Part shown: positions 1 through 9,900 of the stretch, piece by piece
Layout of the letters: each line of letters begins with the position of its first letter
How positions within the stretch are numbered: the stretch's first letter is position 1
Assembly: GCF_029633865.1 (NCBI RefSeq)
Contig: NC_079213.1
Span: 85,380,303-85,444,302 of the forward strand
Direction: 5' to 3'
DNA from: Lampris incognitus
Lineage: Eukaryota > Chordata > Actinopteri > Lampriformes > Lampridae
Length of the DNA: 64,000 nucleotides
The notes under the pieces: generated by a model
What the model was told of the DNA's origin: nothing
Database searches by the model: none
What the model saw: only the letters and a program-made list of their open reading frames with translations
Made by a program: the position numbers and the translations under genes

Positions 1-200
1 AAACAACGAGACAGGAGACGTGGGAGTAGACGTAGTCGAGGTAGTTTATTAGCTCCAACTTAGCATGTCATACATTCGACAACGACACTGAACTGTGAAC
101 CGGAAGCGGAAGTGCATTATCTGACCCCTCGCTTCTTCCCTTAAAGGTACACCGTCCTCTTAGGTGAATGTCTTTCGTTATATAGATGTGGGTCACCACA
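1..200 (-). repeat. 3' LTR of the Gypsy element (truncated by window edge)
   Basis: Direct repeat of 4251-4450 with six substitutions. It ends in CCACA at 196-200. About 12 bases, including the TGTGG terminus, lie left of the window. Confidence 0.93.
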
Positions 201-213
201 CAGGCCCCCCCAG
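201..213 (-). other. polypurine tract of the Gypsy element
   Basis: Read on the minus strand, a run of seven G followed by CCTG abuts the 3' LTR. This is the expected place for the plus-strand primer of an LTR retrotransposon. Confidence 0.7.
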
Positions 214-308
214 AATTCACCTACACAAAACAATGCAAAACAGCAAAAGTGCAAGTCATGAGCATAAAACAGACTCTACTACAGAACAGTCAATGACATA
301 GTGCAAAG

Positions 309-1475
309 TCACGGGGAAAACAGGTGACGAGTCGGGGGGCGGACCCTGCGGCCATAACGGCTGCGCTTCACAGGAGGGGAAACAGATGGGGCCGAAACCC
401 GGGCCATAGGCGGGGCCGAAGCAGGAACAGAGGCAGGTGCCGGGGCCGACCTAGGAGGACGCCCCCGCCGCGGGGGTAGGGCCAATTGTATTGGCTCCCC
501 AATGTCCAAGTGAGCGGCCTTGAGACGGTCTATAGCGACTCGCTCCGGCCTGCCCCCCATGTCCACCACAAAGTTCTTATCCCCCGCCTCCAGGACGCGG
601 AAGGGCCCGTCGTATGGGGGCTGCAGCGGGGACCGATGGCTGTTGTGCCTAATGAAGACGTACCTCGCCGATGGCAGATCCTTGGGGACGTAGGACCGGG
701 GGAGGCAGTGTTGAGACATCGGAACGGGAGCGAAGGCACCGGCAGCGTTCTGGGACGCACAGAGGTGAGAGGCGGCCGACCAGGGAGCTGTAGCATCCGG
801 AAGAAACTCCCCCGGAACCCGCAGGGGCTGGCCATACACCAGCTCAGCGGAGGAGGTCTGGAGGTCTTCTTTCGGGGCCGAACGCAGGCCGAGCATGACC
901 CACGGGAGCCGGTCCATCCAGTCGCAGCCAGTGAGGCTTGCCCGCAGAGCGGCTTTCATGTCCCGATGGAACCGCTCACAAAGTCCGTGGCTCTGCGGGT
1001 TGTACGCCGTAGTGCGGTGGATCTTCACCCCCAGGTGCTCAGCGACCGCCGTCCAGAGCTCCGAGGTAAACTGGGAGCCCCGGTCGCTCGTGATGTGACC
1101 AGGCGTGCCGAAACGGGCCACCCAGCAGCCGATGAACGCCCGTGCTACCTCTGCTGCCGTCGTGGAGGACAAGGGAATAGCCTCTGGCCACCTGGTGGCC
1201 CTGTCCACAATAGTGAGGAGGAACGTATAACCACGGGAGGGGGGCAGGGGACCCACCAGGTCAACATTGACGTGGTCAAACCGCCTCTCTGGAACCACAA
1301 ACGGCGCCAAAGGGGCCTTGGTATGGCGGTGCACCTTGGCGCGTTGGCACGCCACACACGAGCCGGCCCAGGCTCTAACATCCTTACGGAGCCCAGGCCA
1401 AACGAACTTGACGCTCACCAGCTTGGTCGAGGCCTTCACTCCCGGGTGGGAAAGGCCGTGGACGGTGTCGAAAAC
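309..1475 (-). pseudogene. Gypsy integrase part of pol, downstream of an in-frame stop
   Basis: Integrase inserts the cDNA copy into chromosomal DNA. The reading frame continues directly from the RT/RNase H part but is cut off from it by the TGA at 1476-1478. Just after the stop the H-x3-H part of the zinc-binding domain is visible, followed by the C-x2-C pair (SCVACQ). Numbering from the first Met at 1439, the catalytic acids are D60 (NVDLVGP), D119 (TSDRGSQF) and E155 (CERFHR), with the usual 35-residue gap between the last two. The C-terminal tail is rich in Pro, Arg and Ala and may bind nucleic acid or chromatin; no chromodomain is recognised. The catalytic residues look intact, so the stop is the only obvious damage here. 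Confidence 0.88.
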
Positions 1476-3509
1476 TCAGCGCTGCCAGGAAGTAGGCACC
1501 AGGGGGCGCGGTTGACCGGTGGAGATGTCACAGAGGAGGGTGGTGTTGGCCGCGTCGAACGTCACGTCCTCCAGCCGTAGCGCCGTAGGGGTCGACCGGT
1601 AGTCTTGAACGATCGCGTCCTTGGCTTGGTCCGCTGCCATAGCGGCGTAGTCCAGTCCCAAGTGAACGGCGTTAACAACCGCCTGTGAAAGGCAGTCGGT
1701 GACGAAGTTATCCTTGCCCGACACGTGTTGTATGTCCGTGGTAAACTCGGAAACCGCCGCGAGATGGCGCTGCTGACGCCCAGACCACGGTTCTGAGGTT
1801 TTGGCCATACAGAACGTCAGCGGTTTGTGGTCCACGAAAGCGGTGAACTGTCGGCCCTCCAATAGGAACCTAAAGTGTCTGGTTGCGAGGAAGAGACCCA
1901 GTAGTTCCCTATCAAAGGTGCTGTATTTGCGCTCGCTCTCACGGAGTTGTTTACTGAAGAACGCCAACGGCTGCCAGCCCCCCCCCACCCACTGCTCACA
2001 CACGGCCCCCACGGCGTAGTTGGAGGCATCCGTTGTAAGGGCTATGGGGGCAGCAGGCGACGGGTGAGCTAGCAGCGCAGCGTTGGCCAGTGCGGTCTTG
2101 GCGGCCACAAAAGCCTCGTCCATCCCCGAAGACCAGTCCAGCTCGTCCTTAGACTTCTTACCCCGCAGGGCCTCATACAGGGGACGCATGATGTGGGCGG
2201 CACGGGGCAGGAAACGGTTATAAAAGTTCACCATGCCCAGGAATTCCTGCAGCGACTGTACAGTGCGGGGGCGGGGGAACATGGTGACAGCCTCAACCCT
2301 GGCAGGGAGGGGAACGGCCCCCTGTGGAGTGATGTGGTGCCCGAGGAAGGTGATGGACGACTCCCTGAACTGACACTTAGCTGGGTTGATGATGAGGCCG
2401 TGTTCGCTGAGCCTGTCGAACAGCTGTCTGAGGTGCGTCATGTGTTCCTCCGCCGACGCGCTGGCCACGAGGATGTCGTCTAAGTACACAAACAAAAATG
2501 GCATGTCGCGGAGCACAGAATCCATAAGGCGCTGAAACGTCTGCGCCGCCCCTTTAAGGCCGAAAGGCATACGTAAGAACTCAAAGAGCCCAAAGGGTGT
2601 GATGACAGCCGTTTTTGGGACATCCAGTGGGTGGACCGGCACTTGGTGATACCCCCGCACTAAGTCGATTTTGGAATAGATGGCAGCACCCGCCAGGTGG
2701 GTAGAGAAATCTTGTATGTGCGGTATGGGGTACCGGTCGGGGGTCGTGGCATTGTTTAGGCGACGGTAGTCCCCGCACGGGCGCCAACCCCCGTCGGCCT
2801 TAGTAACCATGTGAAGAGGGGAAGCCCACGGGCTGTCAGAACGGCGGACAATGCCGAGGCGCTCCATAGTTGAAAACTCCTCCCTGGCTATTGCGAGCTT
2901 GGCCGAGTCGAGGCGTCGGGCCCGGGCGTAAACTGGGGGGCCCACTGTGGTGATATGATGTTCCACGCCGTGCTTGGCCACCGCTGAGGAGAAGGTGGGT
3001 GTGGTGAGCTCGGGGAAATTTGTGAGCAGGCGTTGGTATGGATCCCCGGTGGAGAGTGTGTTAGCGAGGCACAGCGCTCCAGCCCCCCCAAGCGTGCAGG
3101 GGTATGACGCAAAAGAGACGGCATCAATCACGCGACAGTTTTTAACATCCACCAGCAGGTTGAAAGCACAGAGGAAATCCGCACCTAGGAGCGGGGTGGA
3201 TACAGCAGCCATCACAAAGTCCCAGCCGAAATGTCGGCCGCCAAAACACACGTCCACATGTCTGATACCGTACGTCCGAATGGACGTGCCGTTGGCGGCG
3301 TCCATCTGGGGGCCGTGACTGTCGGTCATTGTGTTCACAGCTTGTGCTGGTAGTATGCTGCGTTGAGCGCCAGAGTCAACCAGCAGCCGTCGGCCCGACA
3401 AGGAGTCTCTGATGAACAACAGCTTGCAGTCACGGCCGGCGCCCATAGCCGTTAACGAGCGCCGGCCTTGGCGTTTCCTTGAACCCTGTAACTGCAGGGT
3501 TTGCGACAC
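1476..3509 (-). pseudogene. Gypsy pol: protease, reverse transcriptase, RNase H (ends at premature stop)
   Basis: This 677-residue frame covers the aspartic protease (DSG at about residues 45-47), reverse transcriptase (YLDD catalytic box at 342-345, preceded by the RMPFGL-type motif at about 313) and RNase H (TDAS at 493-496). It then stops at TGA 1476-1478 just before integrase, in the same frame as the integrase sequence beyond. Pol starts inside the end of gag, overlapping it by 58 bases in the -1 frame relative to gag. This fits expression by -1 ribosomal frameshifting, although I could not identify a convincing slippery heptamer. In the family the polyprotein is cleaved to give the enzymes of reverse transcription. 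Confidence 0.9.
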
Positions 3510-4201
3510 TGTTTTGCTTTTGCCCCAAACCTGGCATGGTAATAACAGAGCCCGTCGTCAGGTTGGCGGCGGGCTGTCACCGCAGCCGCGGTGTCCATAT
3601 AGTCGTACACAGGTGGTGGTGGGGCGGTCTTGTGGGGTAGCAGGGCATGCACAAATTGTTGCCGGTTGGCCAGGAAAACCCTGTCTGCTTCAGCAGCCAG
3701 AGAACGGTAGTCCTTGGAGGCGGCGAGAGGAGAACTGGCCAGTGCTGTGCGTACAGGTGCGGGGAGCTGCCTCAGAAAAATGTGTGTGAAAAGAAAGGCC
3801 GGATCAGCCGATCCCAGCACAGACAGCATTTTTTCCATTAACTCAGACGGTTTGCCGTCGCCGAGGCCATTCAGGGACAGTAAACGGTCTGCCTTCTCCA
3901 GCTCCGACAGTTCAAATAGTTTCAGGAGGAATGTCTTTATAGCATCGTACTTGCCAGCAGCTGGCGGAGCTTCCAACAGTGTCATTGCTCGCGCCGTTGT
4001 CGATGCGTCTAACGCCGCCACTACGTGGAAGTACTGCGTTGCATCCTGCGTTATCCCTCTCAGCTGGAACTGGGCTTCTACATGTTGAAACCACGGCCGT
4101 GGATTATGCTGCCAAAAGTCGGGTAGCTTCACAGTAGCGGCATAAATGCTAGCGTTAGCAATAGCCATGTTGTTAGCACCGGCGTCTTCGTTGTCAGACA
4201 T
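3452..4201 (-). CDS. Gypsy Gag with CHCC zinc finger
   Basis: A 249-residue Gag, the structural protein of the virus-like particle. It starts 18 bases downstream of the primer-binding site (4201, minus strand). The central part has the capsid-like pattern of Gypsy Gags. Near the C terminus is a finger with the spacing C-x2-H-x9-C-x3-C (CYYH, then CRKPC). This differs from the usual CCHC knuckle and is a known feature of CsRn1-type elements. The end overlaps pol in another frame. No stop or frameshift breaks the gag frame. Confidence 0.85.
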   Translation of the reverse strand: MSDNEDAGANNMAIANASIYAATVKLPDFWQHNPRPWFQHVEAQFQLRGITQDATQYFHVVAALDASTTARAMTLLEAPPAAGKYDAIKTFLLKLFELSELEKADRLLSLNGLGDGKPSELMEKMLSVLGSADPAFLFTHIFLRQLPAPVRTALASSPLAASKDYRSLAAEADRVFLANRQQFVHALLPHKTAPPPPVYDYMDTAAAVTARRQPDDGLCYYHARFGAKAKQCRKPCSYRVQGNAKAGAR

Positions 4202-4219
4202 ACTCGTATTAGTAGTTCG

Positions 4220-4237
4220 ATCACGTCGGGGTCACCA
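4220..4237 (-). other. primer-binding site complementary to tRNA-Trp
   Basis: The plus strand reads atcacgtcggggtcacca, the 3' end of vertebrate cytosolic tRNA-Trp including its CCA. It sits one base from the inner end of the 5' LTR. It would prime minus-strand cDNA synthesis. Confidence 0.85.
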
Positions 4238-4238
4238 A

Positions 4239-4450
4239 TGTGGAGTTAGAAAACAACGAGACAGGAGACGTGAGAGTAGACGTAGTCGAGGTAGTTTACT
4301 AGCTCCAACTTAGCATGTCATACATTCGACAACGACACTGAAATGTGAACCGGAAGTGGAAGTGCATTATGTGACCCCTCGCCTCTTCCCTTAAAGGTAC
4401 ACCGTCCTCTTAGGTGAATGTCTTTCGTTATATAGATGTGGGTCACCACA
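4239..4450 (-). repeat. 5' LTR of the Gypsy element
   Basis: A 212-bp LTR bounded by a perfect 5-bp inverted repeat, TGTGG at 4239-4243 and CCACA at 4446-4450. It should hold the promoter and poly(A) site of the element. The sequence is 97% identical to the 3' LTR over the part visible. Confidence 0.93.
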
Positions 4451-4790
4451 ACGCCAGAGTCCAAGAAGGGCAAACTGTTGTTCTTTACGTCTTCCCTTGT
4501 GAACTTAATGTTCTTGTCCACTGAGTTGATGTGTTTGGTAAACGCTTGCACCTCTTGCGTTTGGATTTAGTCGAGTCAAAATCCAAAAGAGCCATGCATA
4601 TCAATACCTCTGATAACGACTCCAAATAGGATAAATATCTGAGTTTCATCACCAGCCAGTCAGACTAGCTTGGTCTAGTCAGAAAGGCACAAACTGATGA
4701 AGCCTCTTGGATGAGAGGCGAAACGTCTTCACGGATATATACCAAGTCCAGCTGCACTTGATTCAATTCCTTTGGATGGTATGGTAATGA
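4451..4790. mobile_element. Penelope-like retroelement remnant (target of the Gypsy insertion)
   Basis: 4451-4570, read on the minus strand, encodes a piece of a Penelope-type reverse transcriptase (HINSVDKNIKFTRED and then LPFLDS); it is cut off at 4451 by the Gypsy LTR. 4640-4790 on the plus strand is the terminal repeat type common to fish Penelope-like elements, with the GCCTCT...AGAGGC stem and the GATTCAA...CCTTTGG tail. The opposite orientation of the two pieces fits the partly inverted terminal repeats seen in such elements. Recognition is by motif, not by search. Confidence 0.7.
4694..4727 (+). ncRNA. hammerhead ribozyme core in the Penelope-like terminal repeat
   Basis: CTGATGA (4694-4700), stem II GCCTCT (4702-4707) pairing with AGAGGC (4714-4719) around a six-base loop, then GAAA (4720-4723) and CGTC (4724-4727). 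This is the conserved core order of a type I hammerhead. Penelope-like elements are known to carry such motifs with a minimal stem III. Stem I, formed from sequence before 4694 and after 4727, looks weak here, so activity is uncertain. Confidence 0.6.
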
Positions 4791-5087
4791 TCAAGCATGG
4801 ACATAATATTGTGTGTGGTGGGTTTTAGCGCGGGGGTGGGCGGGGGGGGTGTCAAATTCTTTTTAGGGCCCCATAAAGCCTTGGGCCGGCTCTGATGCAA
4901 TCATTGAAATGTGCGAGGTCAGCGCTTAGCGTCACGCCGGGATCTGACGTAGAAAACCATGCACCCGCTTCCGGCCGCCCCAACCCCGAGATGGAATCCG
5001 TAGGCCGGCAGACGGGGTGCTTTAAATGGATCAGATACGAGACGCACCGTTCACATTAGCGTTGATAACCGCGAGTTGGCGTCACAA
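4791..5087 (+). promoter_or_regulatory. upstream region of the torsin gene
   Basis: 4791-4905 is unassigned, G-rich sequence of repeat origin. From about 4915 the sequence becomes GC-rich. It holds a CRE/UPRE-like TGACGT (4935-4940) and a TTTAAAT (5021-5027) that could act as a TATA element about 60 bases before the chosen ATG. The transcription start is not visible directly. Confidence 0.4.
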
Positions 5088-6920
5088 ATGTTTCTCTTCT
5101 CCTTTGTGCCTCTACTTTGGGCTTTGTCCGCCAAGGCAGACTTATTTCCCTTCGACAGCATTTCCAACGCGTCCACCTACTATTTTAATTACATTTATTG
5201 CAATATATGGGAGGGGGAGTGTCAGCCAAACCAAGACGATGCTACCCAGCAAGGTAAGGCATTCTTCCAAGCGGAATAAATCGCACCCTTTATTCGTGGA
5301 ACAGGTTAATGCACATTTATTACATCTTTGGTTTAATCGGCGTGGTAGTGCACATCTGCATCCCGCAATTGATATATGTCTGTGAATATCCTCATTCATC
5401 CAGGTCATGGTTATCCAAAGTAATTGAATCGAGTTCAATTCTTTTGGATACGCAATTGATATACTTGTTAAACGCTGTGGATGTAGATTTTATAAAAAGA
5501 TGGCATCCATCATAGGCTTACAGTTATTTTGTAGAGCCATAGTGCATATAGCACCTTGAGTCGTTGTTAATCTTCGCTGCTCTAGTTTTGATTTGGATGT
5601 AATATGCCTCAAATATAAATACCGAAGACGTTATGTTATGGTGACATGGGTATTCAAGATATAGAAATGTTAACGTAAAATGTCTGCGGTTTACCCGTCC
5701 AGTGCCCACAGGAGACATCTGGGCAGGTTTTCCACAGGACTACATCAGTCTGCTCCACCAGTGGTACTGCAGACTGGGCCAGTGCTGTGACTCCGGGGAC
5801 TGCAGGATAACCAACAATATCACTGGTATGTGCCCCCCCCCTTTATTTCCAACAATATCAGTTGCTCCTGTCCATTTGTGTGTGCGAGGTTTACTGTCAA
5901 ATGCACGCCTGCAAATTATTTGTCTAGGTAACTAATCAGAATCGCAACGGATGTGTCTGGCTGACATTGCTGCAGTCTTATGAACAACTAACATTGTAAT
6001 ACATTGCGTGGTTGAGACAGTGCATTTGCAACAGGACCTCATATTGTGTGTAAGATAACTGGATTGGCTATGTGCTATAAGTTTATCAGTCAAATGTATT
6101 TACAAGAAGAGCTGTTCCATCATTGGGCCTTTATGCGGTGTGATGCGTAAGAGGTTTTTAGCCAGGTGATTCTAACAGAATAAATAACATGTAATAACAT
6201 GGTTGCATTGACTAGGATGGTCATGCAATGATTAATATGTCTTTCGGAGCTTGGATACTGTGTTTTTGGCAAAAGTTGTATGTGGATATTAAGGGCAGAT
6301 ATTATTGAGAGGGCAGGATTGTGTAAAAACAGGTAATGAAAAATTGAAAAAGACTGGGGCAGTAAGAGTAATAGGAGTTACAACCAGTTCCATTGGTGGA
6401 AATATTTCACTATGTATTCTGTCTTCTGCACATTCAGGCTTGGCCAGGGATCTACAACTAAAGCTCCACGGGCAGCACCTGGCCCAGACTGTGGTTCTGA
6501 AGGGTGTCCAGGGTTTTATCAACAACCCTGAGTCCAATAAACCTCTGACTCTCTCCTTCCACGGCTGGTCGGGCACTGGGAAGAACTTTGTGGCTCGGAT
6601 CGTGGCTGATAATCTTTACCGGGATGGTGTGAAGAGCGAGTGTGTCCGTCTGTTCATCGCCCCCTTTCACTTTCCCCATGCTAGACTGGTGGACACGTAC
6701 AAGGTGAGATGGAGCTGACTTGACACAGAGGTGATGGCTACGTGCCAGGAACAGGCATGCAGCTGTCACCAGGTAGGCACATGGGGCCCACAAATTATAT
6801 CATGCAGTTCATAGTCTGGAGTGTGTATTTAAAAGACTTGTAATGCCTTGTGTGACTGGTGCTGCATATATATATATATATTTAGTAATGCATATAGTAA
6901 CATATATAACATTTAGTAAC

Positions 6921-6951
<31 letters not shown>

Positions 6952-9900
6952 TATATATATTTAGTAATGCTTAAACCAACTATTGATTCCAAGAGTTGGC
7001 AGATTTTCATGAGTCCTAGATAAAAGGTGTGCATGCTTTCTTTAACCAGGCAACCATCCAACTAGGTTTCAGGTGCAAGCATGGTCTTATGTAAACTAAT
7101 CTCTTTGTAACCACTGCCTTGGGTTTCATAATGATGTTGACAAAATTCTATGTCATAACTCGAGCTTGTAAGTATATATGGTAGAAAATAGAAGTCAAGT
7201 GAAGTTTATTTGTATACCTCAAATTCACAAGGTAGTCTTGAAGGGCTTTGCAGTCAGTACAACAGTATACGACATACGACACCCTCTATCCTTGGACCCT
7301 AAACTACCTAGGTAGACACTTAGACCTAGAACATCTCAAACAAATTGGGCAATACGGACAAGGGTAAATATGGACTTCAGAGTGTCTTCAATTGCCACAT
7401 TTCTGTCAGTGGGTGTTGTTTGTTTCCTTTTTTCAAAAGTTAACTGTTGGCTGTTTGCGTCACCCAACAAAATTTCTCGCCTAACCTGACTATCCACCCT
7501 TACCCTTTTTCTTGTTTATCTGTCTCTTTACTTTTAGCTGTACAGCAAGAAACTGTCTTACCAAAGAAGTTGATTACAAACCCATCCATAACCCCGATCT
7601 TAAACATAGACAAAGCTTGTGGTTTGTGGTCATTTGTAAAGATTTTGTTTTTTGAAGTTGATGCTTGGTGAGCATGAAAAAGCCTTCCCTCACTCTCTGT
7701 CCAGGGCCAGCTGAGGGAGGCTATCCGAGACATGGTGCTGCGTTGTCCTCAGACACTCTTCATCTTCGATGAGGCAGAGAAGCTCCACCCAGGGCTGATT
7801 GATGCCATCAAGCCCTACATGGATCACTATGACAATGTAGACGGTGTCAGCTACCGTAGAGCCATCTTCCTTTTCCTCAGGTTAGAGCAGATTTCAGGTT
7901 GACTGACCTATGTGTTAACCCTGGGTTACATTACGATCTTCTATCCATTCACACATTTTTGATTTTCAATTGAATGCTCCTGAAAGCACATACATTATTT
8001 TTTTTTAAAGTGAACTTCATTCATCAGGCACTTCAGAGCAAGTGAACTCAAACACTGGTGCCATTTAGTCCAAATCTTTTATACTTATGGATGTCTGCTC
8101 TTCTGTCTCCGTTAGCTCCCTCTGTGGAGTTTTTATAGCTTCATTTATTCATGTCAATTTTGTTACACCCGTCTAGAGGAAAAGGGGTGCAACATAAATG
8201 TATGTATCTCTCCCAGTCCCCAAACCAAAGTCTGCCGCACAGTTTGTTTCAGGATGAGCCCAAGCCAAACACAAACAAGACCGCTGTTACTATATGAAAT
8301 TGCTCAATCTTCTGAAAAAGACATGAAAACATGGCTTTCACCCCCTTTTATTGGTTGATGTGGAGGGGGGGGGGACTCAATCCACAGTAGCAAACAGATC
8401 CACCAGCTGGTTATGTGGTTTTGGCTGACCCCTGCAGGCCAGCTGTTGGTGGCTGTTATACAGAAACAAAGAGCATTCCAACAGACATACATCAAACATA
8501 ATGAAAAGAAAGTGAACAGAGAAAACTACTGGATTACATCATAGTTGTTACAGGTTGCTGACAAGAATGATCGTCTTTTTTTGGGGGGGGGGGGATTTTC
8601 CCCCCTTTTTCTCCCCAATTGTACTTGGCCAATTACCCCACTCTTCCGAGCCTTCCTGGTCACTGCTCCACCCCCTCTGCTGATCCAGGGAGGGCTGCAG
8701 ACCACCACTTGCCTCCTCCGATTCATGTGGAGTCGCCAGCCGCTTCTTTTCACCTGACAGTGAGGAGTTTCGCCAGGGGGATGTAACGTGTGGGAGGATC
8801 ACGCTATCCCCCCCCCCCCCCCCCAGTTCCCCCTCCCCCCCGAACAGGCGCCCCGACCAACCAGAGGAGGTGCTAGTGCAGCCACCAGGACACACAGCCA
8901 CATCTGGCTTCCCACCCACAGACATGGCCAATTATGTCTGTAGGGATGCCCAACTAAGCCGGAGGAAACATGGGGATTCGAACCGCCGATCCCCTTGTTG
9001 GTACGGAACGAAATAGACTGCCATGCCACCCGGACACCTCTAGAATAGTGTTCTGAATCAGATATTGAAAGCTCTTTTCTGGCCAGGCCAATATGATACA
9101 GTAATATGCAGTCATTTATGTAGACGTTATTGATACAATAAGACTTGAAGGTCTGGGGAAGTTTAATTTTTTTTTCTTTTGTTCCTCTACATTGGATTCC
9201 AGTGACAACATTTTGGTTGGCTGCACTGGCTGTCAAATCACTGATCATTTGAAATCTCATCAGTTTCAAACTGTGAGACGATTTAGTGTGCCTCAAAATG
9301 AGGCTGCTCAAAAACATTGCACTCTATTTTGATGTTTCAGTCTTTTGTTTTCTACAGCTCCTCTCTCTGAAACAAGTTGAAGTTCACCAGGATCATAATA
9401 CTTGTGTGACAGACCCTAGTAGAAGTTGATTTATGTTTGCACACAAGTCAGTTTATTCATAAGTTAGGTTCTGAAAAACTGACAAATGGAGAGATTTTCC
9501 TTGAATCAGTGCTTTATGTTGTGCTTTTTCTTTTCAGTAACATTGGTGGAGCAACAATCAACGATGTGGCGTTGGACTTCTGGCACTCTGGACAGAACCG
9601 AGAGGACATTGGCATGGAGGACCTAGAGCATCGGCTTCGTGCAGAGGCCATGGAGTCTCAGGGTAGACAGCCATGCTAGCTTCATCCATAATCAGTGTTT
9701 TTTTAATATAGATATGAAGGGTTCCTTGGTTGTTTTCTGTGTAGAAGTCCAGCCTCTGATATACTGCATACGTTTCATACTACAGTTTATCTTCTGATGT
9801 CAAAATACCATGCACGTCCCTAGTGTCTGGTGATGTTTTGTCTCAGTTTATGTTTCACAGATGAGTTTTACACAAACTTTCAGTTCATCTCCCAGCTGTT

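Larger units (their letters stand above)
1..4450 (-). mobile_element. Ty3/Gypsy LTR retrotransposon, CsRn1-like, nearly complete
   Basis: The element lies on the minus strand. Its 5' LTR is at 4239-4450 and its 3' LTR at 1-200, the latter cut by the window edge with about 12 bases missing. The order is 5' LTR, tRNA primer-binding site (4220-4237), gag (4201 to 3452), pol with protease, RT, RNase H and integrase (3509 to 309), polypurine tract (201-213), 3' LTR. The two LTRs differ at 6 of the 200 positions that can be compared, so the insertion is fairly recent. A tRNA-Trp primer site together with a CHCC-type gag finger are marks of the CsRn1 clade of Ty3/Gypsy elements; the clade call is an inference from these two traits. 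Pol carries one in-frame stop, so this copy is probably not autonomous. No envelope gene is seen. The right flank (4451 onward) is Penelope-like sequence. Confidence 0.93.

Noticed and set aside
486-1580. 364-aa plus-strand ORF
   Set aside because: Antisense shadow of the Gypsy integrase; GC-rich coding DNA leaves the opposite strand open.
8548-8931. Several overlapping ORFs on both strands (also 17669-18124, 51075-51585, 59052-59881)
   Set aside because: They are the bodies of family A SINE copies; the same frames recur at every copy with random breaks.
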